Shown: piece by piece, positions 22,745-34,170 of the stretch
How the letters are laid out: every line of letters begins with the position of its first letter
Numbering within the stretch: the first letter of the stretch is position 1
Assembly (NCBI GenBank): GCA_902806575.1
Contig: CADCXD010000002.1
Coordinates: 2,790,001-2,854,000 of the forward strand
DNA from: Jackrogersella multiformis
Lineage: Eukaryota; Ascomycota; Sordariomycetes; Xylariales; Hypoxylaceae
DNA: 64,000 nt
Direction of reading: 5' to 3'
Made by a program: the position numbers and the translations under genes
Notes under the pieces: model-generated
Database searches by the model: none
Told to the model about the DNA's origin: nothing
What the model saw: the letters and a program-made list of their open reading frames with translations, nothing else

Positions 22745-25700
22745 TGATTGGTAACGAAAACCAGCCTCGATCCCTCGGTGGCTTTCCCGTTGGGAAAATC
22801 GGTGCGCCTGCATTGTGTACAACGCGGCCTTGCGATGTTATTGAGCAGCTGAAAGTTGGTGGCACGGTTACAGTTACCACCGTAACCGTGGCTCAGTCCG
22901 GTCGCGGTTAGGCCTTGAAGCTGGTGCATACCAACGACGTGCTTCCTGAGCCGTTCTGCCAATGTCGGTGGTCCGGTGGCTTGGACACCTTGATGTCTAC
23001 CTAGGCTTATAGGTCGGTACGACCGGCCATGATACGACCTCGATCTACGAATGGTTCTTCCGCAGCCGTGGACTTTAGTGAGGTGGTCCGGGCGATCTGA
23101 GCTGGATGGCTCTGCGGATATTGCACCTGTATGCGGTGGTGTCTCCAGACCTTCACCATTCGGCACGATATTGTCTTACGGCAAGGGTACTTACCTACCT
23201 AGGTAATTGTCTATACTTAGTCTATACCTACCTATAGAGATGTGTACCCCGTCTGCTGTGGTTGGCAGACCGTTGCATTATAGCCCCAAAATCGGCGCCG
23301 AGAAAGGGGCCATCTTGGAGGAAGCTTGTTTGAAGAGCTGATCCGCCTACGCTATATACTTAACCGCTTCGTATATATTAGGCTGGCCGGGATGGCGGTA
23401 TACGCAGGTGTGTCATGCACGATGTTTAAATCTAACTACCTAGATAATAGTTAGGAAATGGAGAAAATGTACATAGTAACTATACCAGTACATAGGTGCA
23501 ATATCAAATTTACCAACATACAACATAAAATAGAATGATAACTCTAAATCTAAAAATATGGATACGTGCTTGTTCTGTTTTATATTCTTGTTGGATTGTT
23601 ATTTTTTAGGGGGTTTAACACCCAACTCTAACCAAACCTAACCCTATCAGGTACTTCGTGGGGGATTAAAGGTGAGGTTCAGCTTTGGCTAGAGGTACGT
23701 ACTGGAGGCTGAGAACCTTGATGGCTAGCTGAGTTAAGTCTTGCGTTTAAGAACCTTGATGGTTAGGCTAATGCACGAATACAATCTAAAGAGGCCTAGT
23801 GACGGCACCAGCTGACGTATCACAGGTTGTGTATTCAGGTGGGGGAGATTAGTCATATCAGCAGGTACTTGTACATAAAATATATGCACTAGGTAGGTAT
23901 GTTAATCTTATAAAAGACGTTGTTTAATAATATTAGGATCCATAAGACGAATAAACTGCCGCCGAGGAAAAAAAGGCCTAAAGGTTGGGAAACACGACGG
24001 GCTGTGATATTCGCGTTGGTATGTACCTATGCATCTAAGGCTATAGGTTATTAGTTTCTACACTTGTAATGTTGGTTTGACCTGACCTGCTGGTTAATTC
24101 CAAGTTATCAACTTAGCATTCATAAATCTAACATATACTAAAAGTATAAAGTTTTCTTAATAACTGGACATATTGTACGTAGAAAACGTTGTTTTTACCT
24201 TTTATCACACGGTAGCCAAGACATGTGCGCGAAGTTCGGATGTCACATTGCCTACCTACGTAGGCAGGGTAGGACACCTGAGTCTTTATTAAATAAATGT
24301 GTGTAAGGCTAGAATTGGAAGGTTAGAAAGGCTAACCGAGTACATGGAGTTGCCGTATTATTCCCTATGAAAAGTATCTGAAGTACTTGCACCCTACCGA
24401 GGAACCACACCCCTTTAGCCAACCAGCCAACCAAGGGATCCTAGCCCAAGTTCCACTTCCGAAAAAGGCATAGACGGCCGATAAGAGGTCCAGCCAACCG
24501 CCGAAGCCGTTATTCTTTTTTTTTTTTTTTGCTGACAATTGTATCGATTTTATGCGGTTGCGGTCTCAGTTGTTGACCATCAAGGTTCTCAATTTCTACT
24601 TGATCGATGATATTTCCGACCTTTGTTCTCTCCTCCTCTCTCCTCACCTCACAAATCCCTCGTCTCATGTGCCCCTTATTGTCCAAGGTAATGTACCTTA
24701 ACTTTACTTTTCATAGACGAGCTGAACAAATTAAATCCATGTCATACATAATGATGTTATGTCATTCCGCCCCGTCTGCGGTTCAGTTTATACAATGTGT
24801 AGGTAATATTTGTGACCGTCCGTGACTTTGACTTGCTTGAACCAACCTTGAATTCTTGAATTCATTTGACCAGTCTAAAGTCGCTACACTTCCCGTCCTT
24901 TGACATCCCACGCCGTCTTATACCTAGGGTCACTTGCCCACCCCCGTCTTTACTTGTAGACTACCTAGTGTCTCATCTGTTCATCGTCTCTATCACTGTC
25001 TTCCTTTCTTTGCGCGACAGTACCTCGATACAGGATCTACAAGAATACCAAGAATCGCGACTTCTTGGATCGCTCACTGCAAGATCTCACATCTTTGAAG
25101 ATCATCGAGAAGATCATTAAACACGGACTAGCCCACCTATAAGAGTTTCGGGAACTCGTTTGTTTTACAACATTAAAGCGTGCATCTTAAACATTTTGGG
25201 CATCAACATCGCCATCGTCACTAAATTAGCCACTTTTATTCAACACAACTAGAGTAAACAAATTAGAAGAAAAATCAACTTTCGTTTTTGAGACCTGTAC
25301 TCGTATTCTTTCTTGCAAGCCCCGAGATCTCTAAGCTTAGAAGGAAAGAACAAGAAGCATCAATCCTAAAAGGTAAGACCCATTTCCTTCTCGTTCGTGG
25401 AATTTCGCAAGATCATGTACTATTGCATAACACTTCAATACAAGGAATGGCGTACGGCAGGTAACAGGTTCTTGGTTCTTGGTTCTTTTCGTGCAAGGCA
25501 TTGTTAGTTGTGTATAAGCTAGAAGCCATCAAGGTTCCCTCGCGCGCAAAGCCTCTGAGGCTAACAACCCTAATTCCTTACAAAATTCTTACATCTCCAT
25601 TTCTAACAAACAAGGACATTGTGTTTTTATTCCTTTCATGCTCATTAGCGTTTTATTCCAAACTTGCCTACTTAAGTGTCTACCTAGGTTGCAAGTGCCC

Positions 25701-26159
25701 AGGTTGTTTTAGCAGTTACTAGTAGACTTTAGTGTGTTTCTATTCTTGAGTTTCCACTATTTCTTTACTTCAACGCCCCTTCCCCTTCCTCCGTCGTTCT
25801 CTTGCGGCTGTAGGGGAAAAAGTTATTTTATCATCTGCGCCTTCCAGCTCATACATTGGGTTACTTACATATTTTCTCAGCCTCGGGATCTAACGAAAAC
25901 TTAAATCTGTTATTGGTATCGGCATTGACACTGGTATTGGTATTTATAACCCCCGTCCCTGCCGTCCCTTCTTTGACACTTCTTTTAACTGTTTATTAGA
26001 GAGAAGCTTACCCGTGAGGGTCGACGAGATTGGTACACTATCAATCATCAGGATATAGTGTGTAGATAGTATCTCAGCATCACCGCAGTTTCCCTCTTAC
26101 CCATCAAAACCAAGTTTTTATTATCTCGAAATCTAATCGACGAGAAAAATCTCATCAAA
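22745..26159. other. Long intergenic region upstream of the zinc transporter
   Basis: About 3.4 kb separate mdm10 from the ZIP gene. The first 400 bp are GC-richer and open on the minus strand but show no recognisable protein. The middle (23.4-24.3 kb) is AT-rich with a single CTAACCCTA telomere-like word at about 23635-23646. The last 1.6 kb is pyrimidine-rich on the plus strand, has a T-run at about 24513-24527, and may be the promoter plus a long leader of the ZIP gene with small upstream open frames (24607-24825, 24866-25120, 25501-25722). None of these encodes a recognisable product. Confidence 0.45.
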
Positions 26160-27365
26160 ATGTCGTTGTTACGTACGGCATTAGATGTCGCTCTTCAAAT
26201 AAGGCAAGATGACTCTTCATCTCCTGACGCGGCCCCCGAGTCGGGGTCGGGCTACAGCGTCACAATCGATTGCGACACTGGAAACGACTACGATGGACGG
26301 ATGGGAGTAAGAATCTCCGCCATCTTCGTCATCTTAGTCGGTTCGCTTCTTGGCGCCGTCTTGCCCGTCTACCTAGCCCGCGGCACCACCATGAGTGTCA
26401 ACGGGACGGCATTCTTCATCGCCAAGTACTTCGGCTCCGGTGTCATCATAGGAACGGCGTTCATGCATCTTCTCTCTCCCGCATTCGACGCCCTGAAGTC
26501 GCCTTGTATCCCCGACGGCCCCATAAACTCATACGACTGGGCTGCCGGAATCTGTCTCATGACCGTGTTCGCCATGTTCACCATCGAGCTCCTCGCTAGC
26601 CGCTTCGACTTCTTCGGCCACGACCATGGCCACGACCATGGCCACGCCAAGGTCAATGACCCCTCGCTGGACGTCCTTAAGAAGGGTAGCCAGACCACCT
26701 CGCCTGAGCTAACCCGCGATGTCGAGGCCGGTTCTGCTAACAAGGAGAGCAGCGGGGCTGCTTCCACCAACGAGACTGGAATGGGTCTGCCCACCGACCT
26801 GAGCTACCCTCCCGGCGGCGAGGACCATCTCGGACACCAGCGAGACCACCACGAAAACGACAGCCACACCGCGTTCGCCGCGCAGATGACCGCGCTCTTC
26901 ATCCTCGAGTTCGGCGTCGTGTTCCACAGCATATTCATCGGCCTCACGCTCGCGGTCGCCGGCGAGGAGTTCACGGTGCTGTACATCGTGCTCGTCTTCC
27001 ACCAGACCTTCGAGGGCTTGGGTCTCGGCTCGCGGCTGGCCACGGCGCAGTGGCCCGCCTCCAAGGCCTGGATGCCGTACGCGCTCGCGCTCGGATACGC
27101 CGTCAGCACTCCCATCTCCATCGCTATCGGCCTTGGCGTGCGGACCACCCTGCAGCCCGGCAGCCCGAAGACCCTGATCATCAACGGCGTGTTCGACTCC
27201 ATCAGCGCCGGCATCCTCATCTACACCGGCCTGGTCGAGCTGCTCGCCCACGAGTTCATGTTCAACTCGTACATGCGCAACGCCGGGCTCAAGGTCCAGC
27301 TCTACGCGCTCGGGTGCGTGGCCTTGGGGTGCGGGTTGATGGCCGTGCTCGCGGAGTGGGCGTGA
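26160..27365 (+). CDS. ZIP-family zinc transporter (Zrt1/Zrt2 type)
   Basis: This intronless gene encodes 401 residues from the ATG at 26160, in the context TCAAAATGTCG. Eight membrane segments can be placed: three before and five after a cytosolic loop of about 85 residues. The loop starts with the metal-binding run HDHGHDHGHA near residue 153. The pore-forming helices carry the family signatures HSIFIGLTL (TM4) and HQTFEGLGLGSRLA (TM5). A short extracellular N-terminus contains a Cys-Asp pair as in plasma-membrane ZIPs. The protein should import Zn2+ into the cytoplasm. In fungi such genes are usually induced by zinc starvation through Zap1-type factors. I could not identify a specific response element. 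The protein resembles Zrt1/Zrt2 more than vacuolar Zrt3. Confidence 0.93.
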   Translation: MSLLRTALDVALQIRQDDSSSPDAAPESGSGYSVTIDCDTGNDYDGRMGVRISAIFVILVGSLLGAVLPVYLARGTTMSVNGTAFFIAKYFGSGVIIGTAFMHLLSPAFDALKSPCIPDGPINSYDWAAGICLMTVFAMFTIELLASRFDFFGHDHGHDHGHAKVNDPSLDVLKKGSQTTSPELTRDVEAGSANKESSGAASTNETGMGLPTDLSYPPGGEDHLGHQRDHHENDSHTAFAAQMTALFILEFGVVFHSIFIGLTLAVAGEEFTVLYIVLVFHQTFEGLGLGSRLATAQWPASKAWMPYALALGYAVSTPISIAIGLGVRTTLQPGSPKTLIINGVFDSISAGILIYTGLVELLAHEFMFNSYMRNAGLKVQLYALGCVALGCGLMAVLAEWA

Positions 27366-28520
27366 GCGCGAGCGCGATCGTGAGCTTAGGTCAATCGGTA
27401 ATTCGATAATCCGGTAGTCACAAGGACACACGGACCTGGCCGGTGAACGGTATAATGCATAGTAGGTAATACCTAGCCCGGGGATGGCGGTAATGATCCC
27501 GGCACGAGCACAAGGCTCTCTGCATACACCACGTCTCGCTTCTGCCTAGCTTCCTCACGGGTTCTCGCCGGCCCGACTAGGGTTAGATGAGCTATCACCT
27601 CGGGTGTACAATGTACATATCTAAATAAAGGGGGACTGTACAATACTGCACGACTTGGTGGACCTGCCGAGGACACAAAAGAGCCCCGGCGTTGCTACGA
27701 ATGGTAACTTGAGTTACGTAATATAAGACTGATGAAAGCTATTTTTTGCTTGTTACTATAATGTGTTTTTCATGTTGTAAAGTGCAATATACCTAGGTAC
27801 TTATCGTCGAGGTAAAATCCTATTGACCGTCCTTCGTACCTATAATCTCGAGACTAGTAGGTCGATGCGTCATACGATCCTGAGGCCTAGAACGAAGGCA
27901 GTCTAGGCATCAGTTGTTTCTAATGCCCCGTGAATTCGTGTTAGTGTTTTAGCTGTTGTTTGTGTGCTGTATCTAGAGAGTTACCGGACTGCGATGGGTG
28001 TTGATTTCTGCAGGTACATGTTTGCTGCGATATTTTATATCGTGTGTTAGGTATAGATCGATGATGAGGCGTTCTTATGTAGGACTATGTAGGTACCTTT
28101 TATGTATTCTAGTTTGGTCATAAACACGGCATCATTATCTCCTCATACGGCTTACCTAGGTATCCAACCCCTCTATTTCTTCTCATAGATATTTAGTATG
28201 GTGACTCGTCTATAAGGACCCTCGCCTATTTCCTCTAAGCTGTTTCTCTTCCTTCGAGTCTCATATACTTCTTCTCAACAGTGTGATTCGGGGGATAGAA
28301 AATCATTCCCTCTCTTATAAGCCTCGTCGTCATACATATATGTATATTCACCGCCACCCTCTTTACTTGTTGCATCATTATCTGCCCCTATCCGATACGC
28401 TCTAGACTAATATAGGCTGTTCCAACTCGATACGGTGGCTTAAAGTTATCGCTTGAAAACTGTAACTTCGCGTTGTGTCAAATACTACGTTCAATTCAGT
28501 CTCTTTACCTATCCAATAAG
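27366..28520. other. Intergenic region
   Basis: This is the 3' flank of the ZIP gene and the promoter of the ankyrin/deaminase gene, in tandem orientation. A few CCTAGGTA motifs occur (27790, 28153). Nothing coding is recognised. Confidence 0.5.
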
Positions 28521-31479
28521 ATGGACGAGAACAACCTCCTCGCTGCCGCGGAGCTAGGCTTGAAGCCAATCCACCTGGCATGTCTCGAGGGCGACTTCGA
28601 AGCCGTCCTCAGGCTAGCTTGCGAACCTGGTGCTATCGAAGCAGTCACGGAGCCTCAGACCGGCACGGAGTGGCGGCTTCGAGAGACTCCTATGTGAGTA
28701 TCCCCTACATCTCTTCTGGAAGCCACCTATCCATTTCTGTCCGCTTTTTCTATACTCCTCCCTTTTAAACGAGAAAGAATGCAATACTAACTCACCCATC
28801 GCAGCAAGCTCGCAGCCCTCATGGGCCACCTCGACATAGTCGAGTTACTCATCGAGCAAGGCGCCGCTCTAGCCTCCGACGGCCTCCACGCCTCGTCATA
28901 CGCAGGGGACGAGGGGCTAGCCGCACGCCGGAGAGATTTCTTCTTGAGGACTGTGGGGATCGGACGGGAACACCCTGATTCGTTCAACACGCGCAAGACT
29001 GTTTATGATATCCTGGCCTCTCCTGGTCGGAGGAGTGTGCGTCATGCTAGTAAGTTAAAGCCCCGAATCATATATCCCCCTTTCCCCCTTTCCTTTCTGC
29101 CATGTCTCGGGGCAACGGCCTTCTCCCCGATCTCGCCCTCATTATCCCCCCCTGAGACCTGGCCATCTCCACCACCACCCCCAAGTCCGCCTCCTCACCA
29201 ACCCTCGCTAACCGCCCCTCCCAGTGAGCGGCCCCCGCGCCGACCTCGGCTTTCCCGACTACAAGCTCGCGAAGCAAGGGCGGGACATCGTGGTCCTGGC
29301 GCCGGTGCTGCGGGTGCGCACGGACATCCCGCTGGACCGCAGCAAGACGATCGGGGTGATAACGTCGAAGGGGTCGGGGGCGGTGCTGAAGGCGGCGCAC
29401 AGCGGGTTCCGGGCGGGCGCGGGGCGCCGCGACGAGGCGCTGTGCCTCGACACCAACCGCTGGAACTACATCGCGCTGCACAGCGTCGCGCGCCTGATGA
29501 AGTTCCAGTTCCCGGGCAACCGCCACGACAACGGCAGCCGCCCGGCCGAGGACGAGCACCGCGGCCGCGCCCACGCCGGACACGTCGAGGTCCTGCTCGC
29601 CGCCTGGTACGCCATCGAGATGACGAGGAGGTCCAGCGGCGACGCGCGCGCCACCGTCGATTGGTGCCTCACCCAGATGCACAGCCTGAAGCGCGCCACG
29701 CTGGGCCAGGCCCGCAGCGCCGTCATCATGATCGACTCGCAGCCGTGCGCGACCTGTCTCAAGTTCATCAACAGGCTGTTCCAGTACACGGGCTTGCACT
29801 TCTCCGTGCGGGGGAGCGTGGGCATCGGGCCGACGCTGGCGACTAAGGACAAGAGGAACAGTGTCAGGTTCGATACGTGGGGAGATGTGTTTGAAGAGTC
29901 TGATGGGGAGGGCGAGGAGGAGGAAGAGGACGAGGTTGAGGTTGAGATTGAAGAGGCTGTTGATAATCCCTTGGAAAGCCCTGCTTCTATCGCTCGGGAG
30001 GTTCCCGGTGGCATCCTCGATACGATCGAAGCAGACGGCTCGAAGGACAACCCGGCTTTCCAAGCACAAGCAGCGAGCGAAGGGTTGGCAGGGCTATCAC
30101 ACCTCCCCCCCGTCGACATGGTCACCAACGCACCCGCACCCGCACCCGCAATCGGCACGCCAGCCCCAGCCCCAGTGCCCGAACGCGCGGCCCCCATCAC
30201 CCCAGCGCGGCCGCGGATGGCGTGGCCGATCGCAGAGCCGGGCTCGCGCCCCCGCGCCCCCGCCGTAGAGGACCCGTTCCGCAACATGCCGTCGCGGCGG
30301 CCGGAGAACCACCTCGAGCTGCTGGCCGAGTACAAGAAGAAGACGCCGGTGTGGTCGTTCCCGGGGTACAGCTGCGCCGCGCCGTCGCCGGAGCAGCTGC
30401 AGCAGCATGTGCGCACCCCGGCGCGGTTCGGTGCTCGTACTCCGGAGCGGAACACAAACCCAGACTCAGACATGAACATGGACATGGGCATGATCATGAA
30501 TCTAAACAGGATCAGGGATTCTAGAAAGAGGGAGTGGATGGAAAACCTGTCTGCGGGTGGAAGGGGAGGAAGACGCGAGCGGGAGGGCCCGGTCATCGAC
30601 GACATGGTGGACGACAGCGAGGACTTCGCGTGCTTCTCCCCTGACCGGAATGGTGGGAATAACTCGGCGTTGCGCCGCTCGATAGCGGAGGCTAACTCTC
30701 GGCTCAACAACTATCGCGAAGATAGCCCGTCGCCACTGGGTATGGGGAGAGCGGCTTTCTCGTACAGCAGTTTCGCGCCGATTGCCAACAATAACGATAC
30801 TGCTGTCGCCCCCACAAACAGAAACAATACTAATAATATCAACGCCAATACCAACAACACAGCCAGCAACGGTCTCCAAGCCCAAGCCCAAGCTCAAGCC
30901 CAGTCCCCCCAGATCCTCACCTTCCCACCCCAGACCTCCACGCCCACACCTATGAAAACCACCTCCTGCAGCCTCTCGTCCCCTCTCTCGTCGCCCCCTT
31001 CGTCCCCCGACGAGGACGGTTACTACCACATCCCCGCGCCGTCGCAGCAGTCGCAAACCGGCACGCGGTACTACGCCGCCGCCTTCATCAGCGAAGCGCT
31101 CGTCAGCGAAGCCCTCCAAAGCGGCCAAAACCCAAACCCTCACACTAACACCCTTTCCGCCGCCCAATCCAGTCCCGCGCCCAATCCCAACCCCAACCAG
31201 GCTCCCACCCCGACCCCCCTCCCCATCCCCATCCCCGCCGCCGCGCCCAACACGCAGCGGCTGCAGCAATGGCGGTACCAGCCGACGCCGCGGGGGCGGC
31301 GGACCGCCTGGGGCCGCGCGTCTCTGAACGTGGCGGCTTACGACGCGGCGCGGGGCGAAGAGAGCCCGGACCGGATGCCGTGCCGGCCGCGGCTGCCGTC
31401 TGCGGAGGCGGCTGGGGACGAGGCGATGGACTGGGGGCGCGTGAGGGGGCAAGAACAGATGTTTGAGAGGCGGGCTTAG
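28521..31479 (+). CDS. Ankyrin / SsdA-like zinc deaminase-fold protein
   Basis: Three exons (28521-28693, 28805-29049, 29225-31479) with GTGAGT/GCAG and GTAAGT/CCAG junctions encode 890 residues. Residues 1 to about 95 carry ankyrin-like helices (PIHLACLEGDFEAVLRL; LAALMGHLDIVELLIEQGA). Residues 140 to about 345 form a domain with the zinc site of the cytidine-deaminase superfamily: His259 and Glu261 in HVE, then Cys314 and Cys317 in PCATC, with conserved strands between. The order and spacing match the fungal proteins annotated with an SsdA-like (single-strand DNA deaminase) C-terminal domain. A Glu-rich acidic stretch follows, then about 500 disordered residues rich in Pro, Gln, Asn and Ala, including an AQ repeat. 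No signal peptide or membrane segment is present, so the product is probably nuclear or cytosolic. The substrate (DNA, RNA or free base) is unknown. The GC-rich third exon contrasts with its flanks. Confidence 0.78.
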
Positions 31480-32012
31480 GAGGATAGAGTGGGGCGGGGC
31501 AGTCGTCAGTGTGGATGAGATATAGGTAGGGTTGGGAGGAGAGACGGTGGCTTGGCTTGGCTTTGATTCTCCGGAACTTGGGAGATTCCCAAGGCGGAGT
31601 TTGAAAGATACTTGGAAAATTAGGTACCCAAGCAGCTTTCAAACTGATACTTGTAGGTCATGTGAGGAATTTAGGGGGTTTTTACGGTTATATGAAAATT
31701 AGGAAAGGGATATGTAGTGTGTTTAAGGGGATCAGGAGACACGATGTGGAGAAAAATACACTCTTTAGCAATATAGCAACCCATTTACTGGAATCACTCG
31801 TTTATTTTCGTGGACACGGCTTGCTCTACTACTAGATAGATAGTGCAAAACAACATCGTCCAGTCACTCATTCAAATATTAATGATTTGCCATGGGGGAA
31901 TGCGAATGCAAAATTCGCCAATCAATTCATTCAGCCGTTTTCAGACGCCGTGCCCAGAGACCTATGCTACCTAGACCGTAGTAGAATTATTCCCGCATGG
32001 TATCATCATGAT
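31480..32012. other. Short convergent intergenic region
   Basis: This stretch lies between the ends of the deaminase gene and RPS19. It contains two 3' untranslated regions by position. No gene, strong hairpin or RNA is recognised. Confidence 0.5.
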
Positions 32013-32894
32013 TTATTCCTCATCCTCATCCTCATCGTCAGCCTCAGCAGTGGTCTGGGCGATTCCTGAATTACAAGTTAGTTTGCGCCTCTAGAAAATC
32101 ATATGATAATGTAGGATAGGATAGGATAAGATGGGAGATGATATAACATACGGTCCAAATCTCGCTGGCCGGACTGGGTGATGCGGCGGCCACCTGCCTC
32201 CTCGTCCTGCTCGAGGACACCGATCTTCTCAAGAGCCTGGAAGATTCGTCGGTCGACAGCACCGGAGCCGTCGACGTGCTTGGAGGGTCGAGTTCCACGG
32301 TTCTTGGCGTTACCGTGGACCTTGCGTAGACGGCCGACACCGACGGTCTTGCGTAGGTAGACGTGGCGGGCGACGCTGGCGGCACGAACGTAGAACCAGT
32401 CGATGTTCTGGGGAGGAAGCTCTCGCGAAGGGCCGGTCTTGACGGTGTCAACCCAGCCTGTATGATGTTATTAGTATTGGTCTGTAATTGGATGGGCTAG
32501 TAGAAATGGTAGAAATGGTAGAAACAGTATAAATATGATAGAAGACTTACCAGGAATGGGCAGCTTGCCCTGTCGCTTCAAGAAGCCGGCATATGCGTTG
32601 ATGAACTTTTGCGCCTACATTATCCGAAACCCATCAGCAAATATTCCGTCATCAGAAGTCTTTCGACTCCCTCACGCCTGCTCTCAAGAATCTCCCATCG
32701 CTAGCATCAATATATGTGTGTTGCTGCTTCGGGCCCGGGATATTTCTCGACTGAATTTTGTGTGTGCTTCGTGCTCATGAATGAATGAGGATTCGGAGAT
32801 GTCGAAGTTCATCCACTCACAGCGGCACAGGCATTTACTTGTAAAAGGTGGAGGAACCTACATCAACATCGCGAACGGAGATACCGCCAGTCAT
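32013..32894 (-). CDS. rps19: 40S ribosomal protein S19
   Basis: Four short exons (32862-32894, 32551-32614, 32152-32457, 32013-32065) encode 151 residues. The open frames are too broken by introns to stand out, but the junctions are all canonical (GTAGGT/TAG, GTAAGT/CAG, GTATGT/CAG). The product begins MTGGISVRDVDAQKF. It contains the S19e landmarks INAYAGFLKRQGKLPIPGW, DWFYVRAAS, RHVYLR and RPSKHVDGS, and ends in an acidic tail DEDEDEE. S19 is a small-subunit head protein needed for 18S rRNA maturation. The 247-bp first intron directly after an 11-codon exon is usual for fungal ribosomal protein genes. Length and motifs are normal for the family. Confidence 0.95.
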
Positions 32895-34170
32895 TTTTGC
32901 GGTATTGAACTTGGTATTTTGTCGGAAGGAGATATTAACGAAGTTCGATTGTTTGGGTGTGGGTTGACGTTTGTCGCGCAAGAAGTTGGCAGTGTGCGGA
33001 AGAGAGGTGTGATGTTGAACTTTTTAGGTGAAATTTATTTTTGTTATTCTTGTCTAGAAGTTTGAATGTGGGGCGATCAAAAGTCTTGGTAAAGATTAGG
33101 GCAAGCCCTTCCGTTTGCTTGGGGGACTGGGGAGATTTAGCGGACTTATTAAGGTGGCTCGTGCTTTCAGAGCTAGGTACCTAGGTACTTCTCGACTCTC
33201 CACTTTAACCTGACTTTAATACTTTACGACCTTCCAAGGGTTAGGAGTTATGGAGCAGTTATGTAATCAAGAAAGTTTTAAGTCGGATCTTGGGTTTTGA
33301 AACTGAAGTAAAAACCTACACAATACAACAACCATTCACATTCAACCCCTACTACAAGGTAATGAACGCCATAGTATATTACCTAGTAGCCATCAGGTTG
33401 AAGGCTTCAATAACGGTTATATCAACACGTTTTCTATCTCTACCTAGTTTTCCAACTGAGAACATATTCAGTTTAGGTACCTCTAAGCATAGTTCTCCTA
33501 ATTAGGTACCTAGGTAGGTAGGTAGGCAGATAGGTATGCAGAGAGCTGTCTTACTTTGAGACGTGGACGATCTTACACATAGACGGCGGACTCATACAAG
33601 TATCTTATACTGTAGATCTTACGAGCTCATCTCTTGATTGAAAAGGAGGCACTTCGGTACCATGAGTTGTACGCCTCTTTTCTACCTAGAGGGTAGGCTT
33701 GGCATTACATACGAGACTAGATGGAAGCTTTAATAGTAGATGGTATCTCCTCACCGACGTCCATTCTCCGTGTATTTGGTTACAATCCAGCCAGACAAGT
33801 CACTCTAAATTTTATACTTCTACAGATTAACCTTAAGCTTCACAAGATACTTTTGCTTAGCAGAAAGCTAATATCTCTGTTGGGACCAATCCGCGTCTAC
33901 GATACCTTTTTCCGTCGTAGAAGGGGTCTTCTAGAAGCCAATCCTGACCCAAACAAGAGTTCGTAACTTACACCAAGCGAACTCTATCCTATCGTATAAG
34001 TGTGGCAGGTCCGTGATGTCTGCAACCAAATAAAAGGAGGTTCTGCATTGATTGTCCGATCTTCGTCAATGTGCCTCCTAGCTAACTACTGAATTATTTA
34101 CCCCCGGAATCGCACCATATTTGTATAGATTTTCCTCCTGGAAAGCTATTACTATACCTACCTATCAATC
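32895..34170. other. Intergenic region
   Basis: This is the shared upstream region of RPS19 (-) and the orphan gene at 34171 (+). It contains a cluster of AGGTACCTAGGTAGGTAGG motifs at 33504-33526 and small open frames with no recognised product. Confidence 0.5.
33504..33526. repeat. AGGTACCTAGG(TAGG)n motif
   Basis: This is one of the longest copies of the dispersed TACCTAGGTA palindrome. Here it is extended by TAGG units. Confidence 0.8.

Noticed and set aside
22477..23166. A 229-codon minus-strand frame overlapping the end of mdm10
   Set aside because: It runs antisense into mdm10, has no domain, and its composition looks random.
23629..23648. Telomere-like CTAACCCTA word
   Set aside because: Only one degenerate unit is present, which is too short for an interstitial telomere tract.
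29068..30710. Antisense frames of 333 and 414 codons opposite the deaminase gene
   Set aside because: They are composition artefacts of the GC-rich exon. The plus frame carries the zinc motifs and consistent splice sites.
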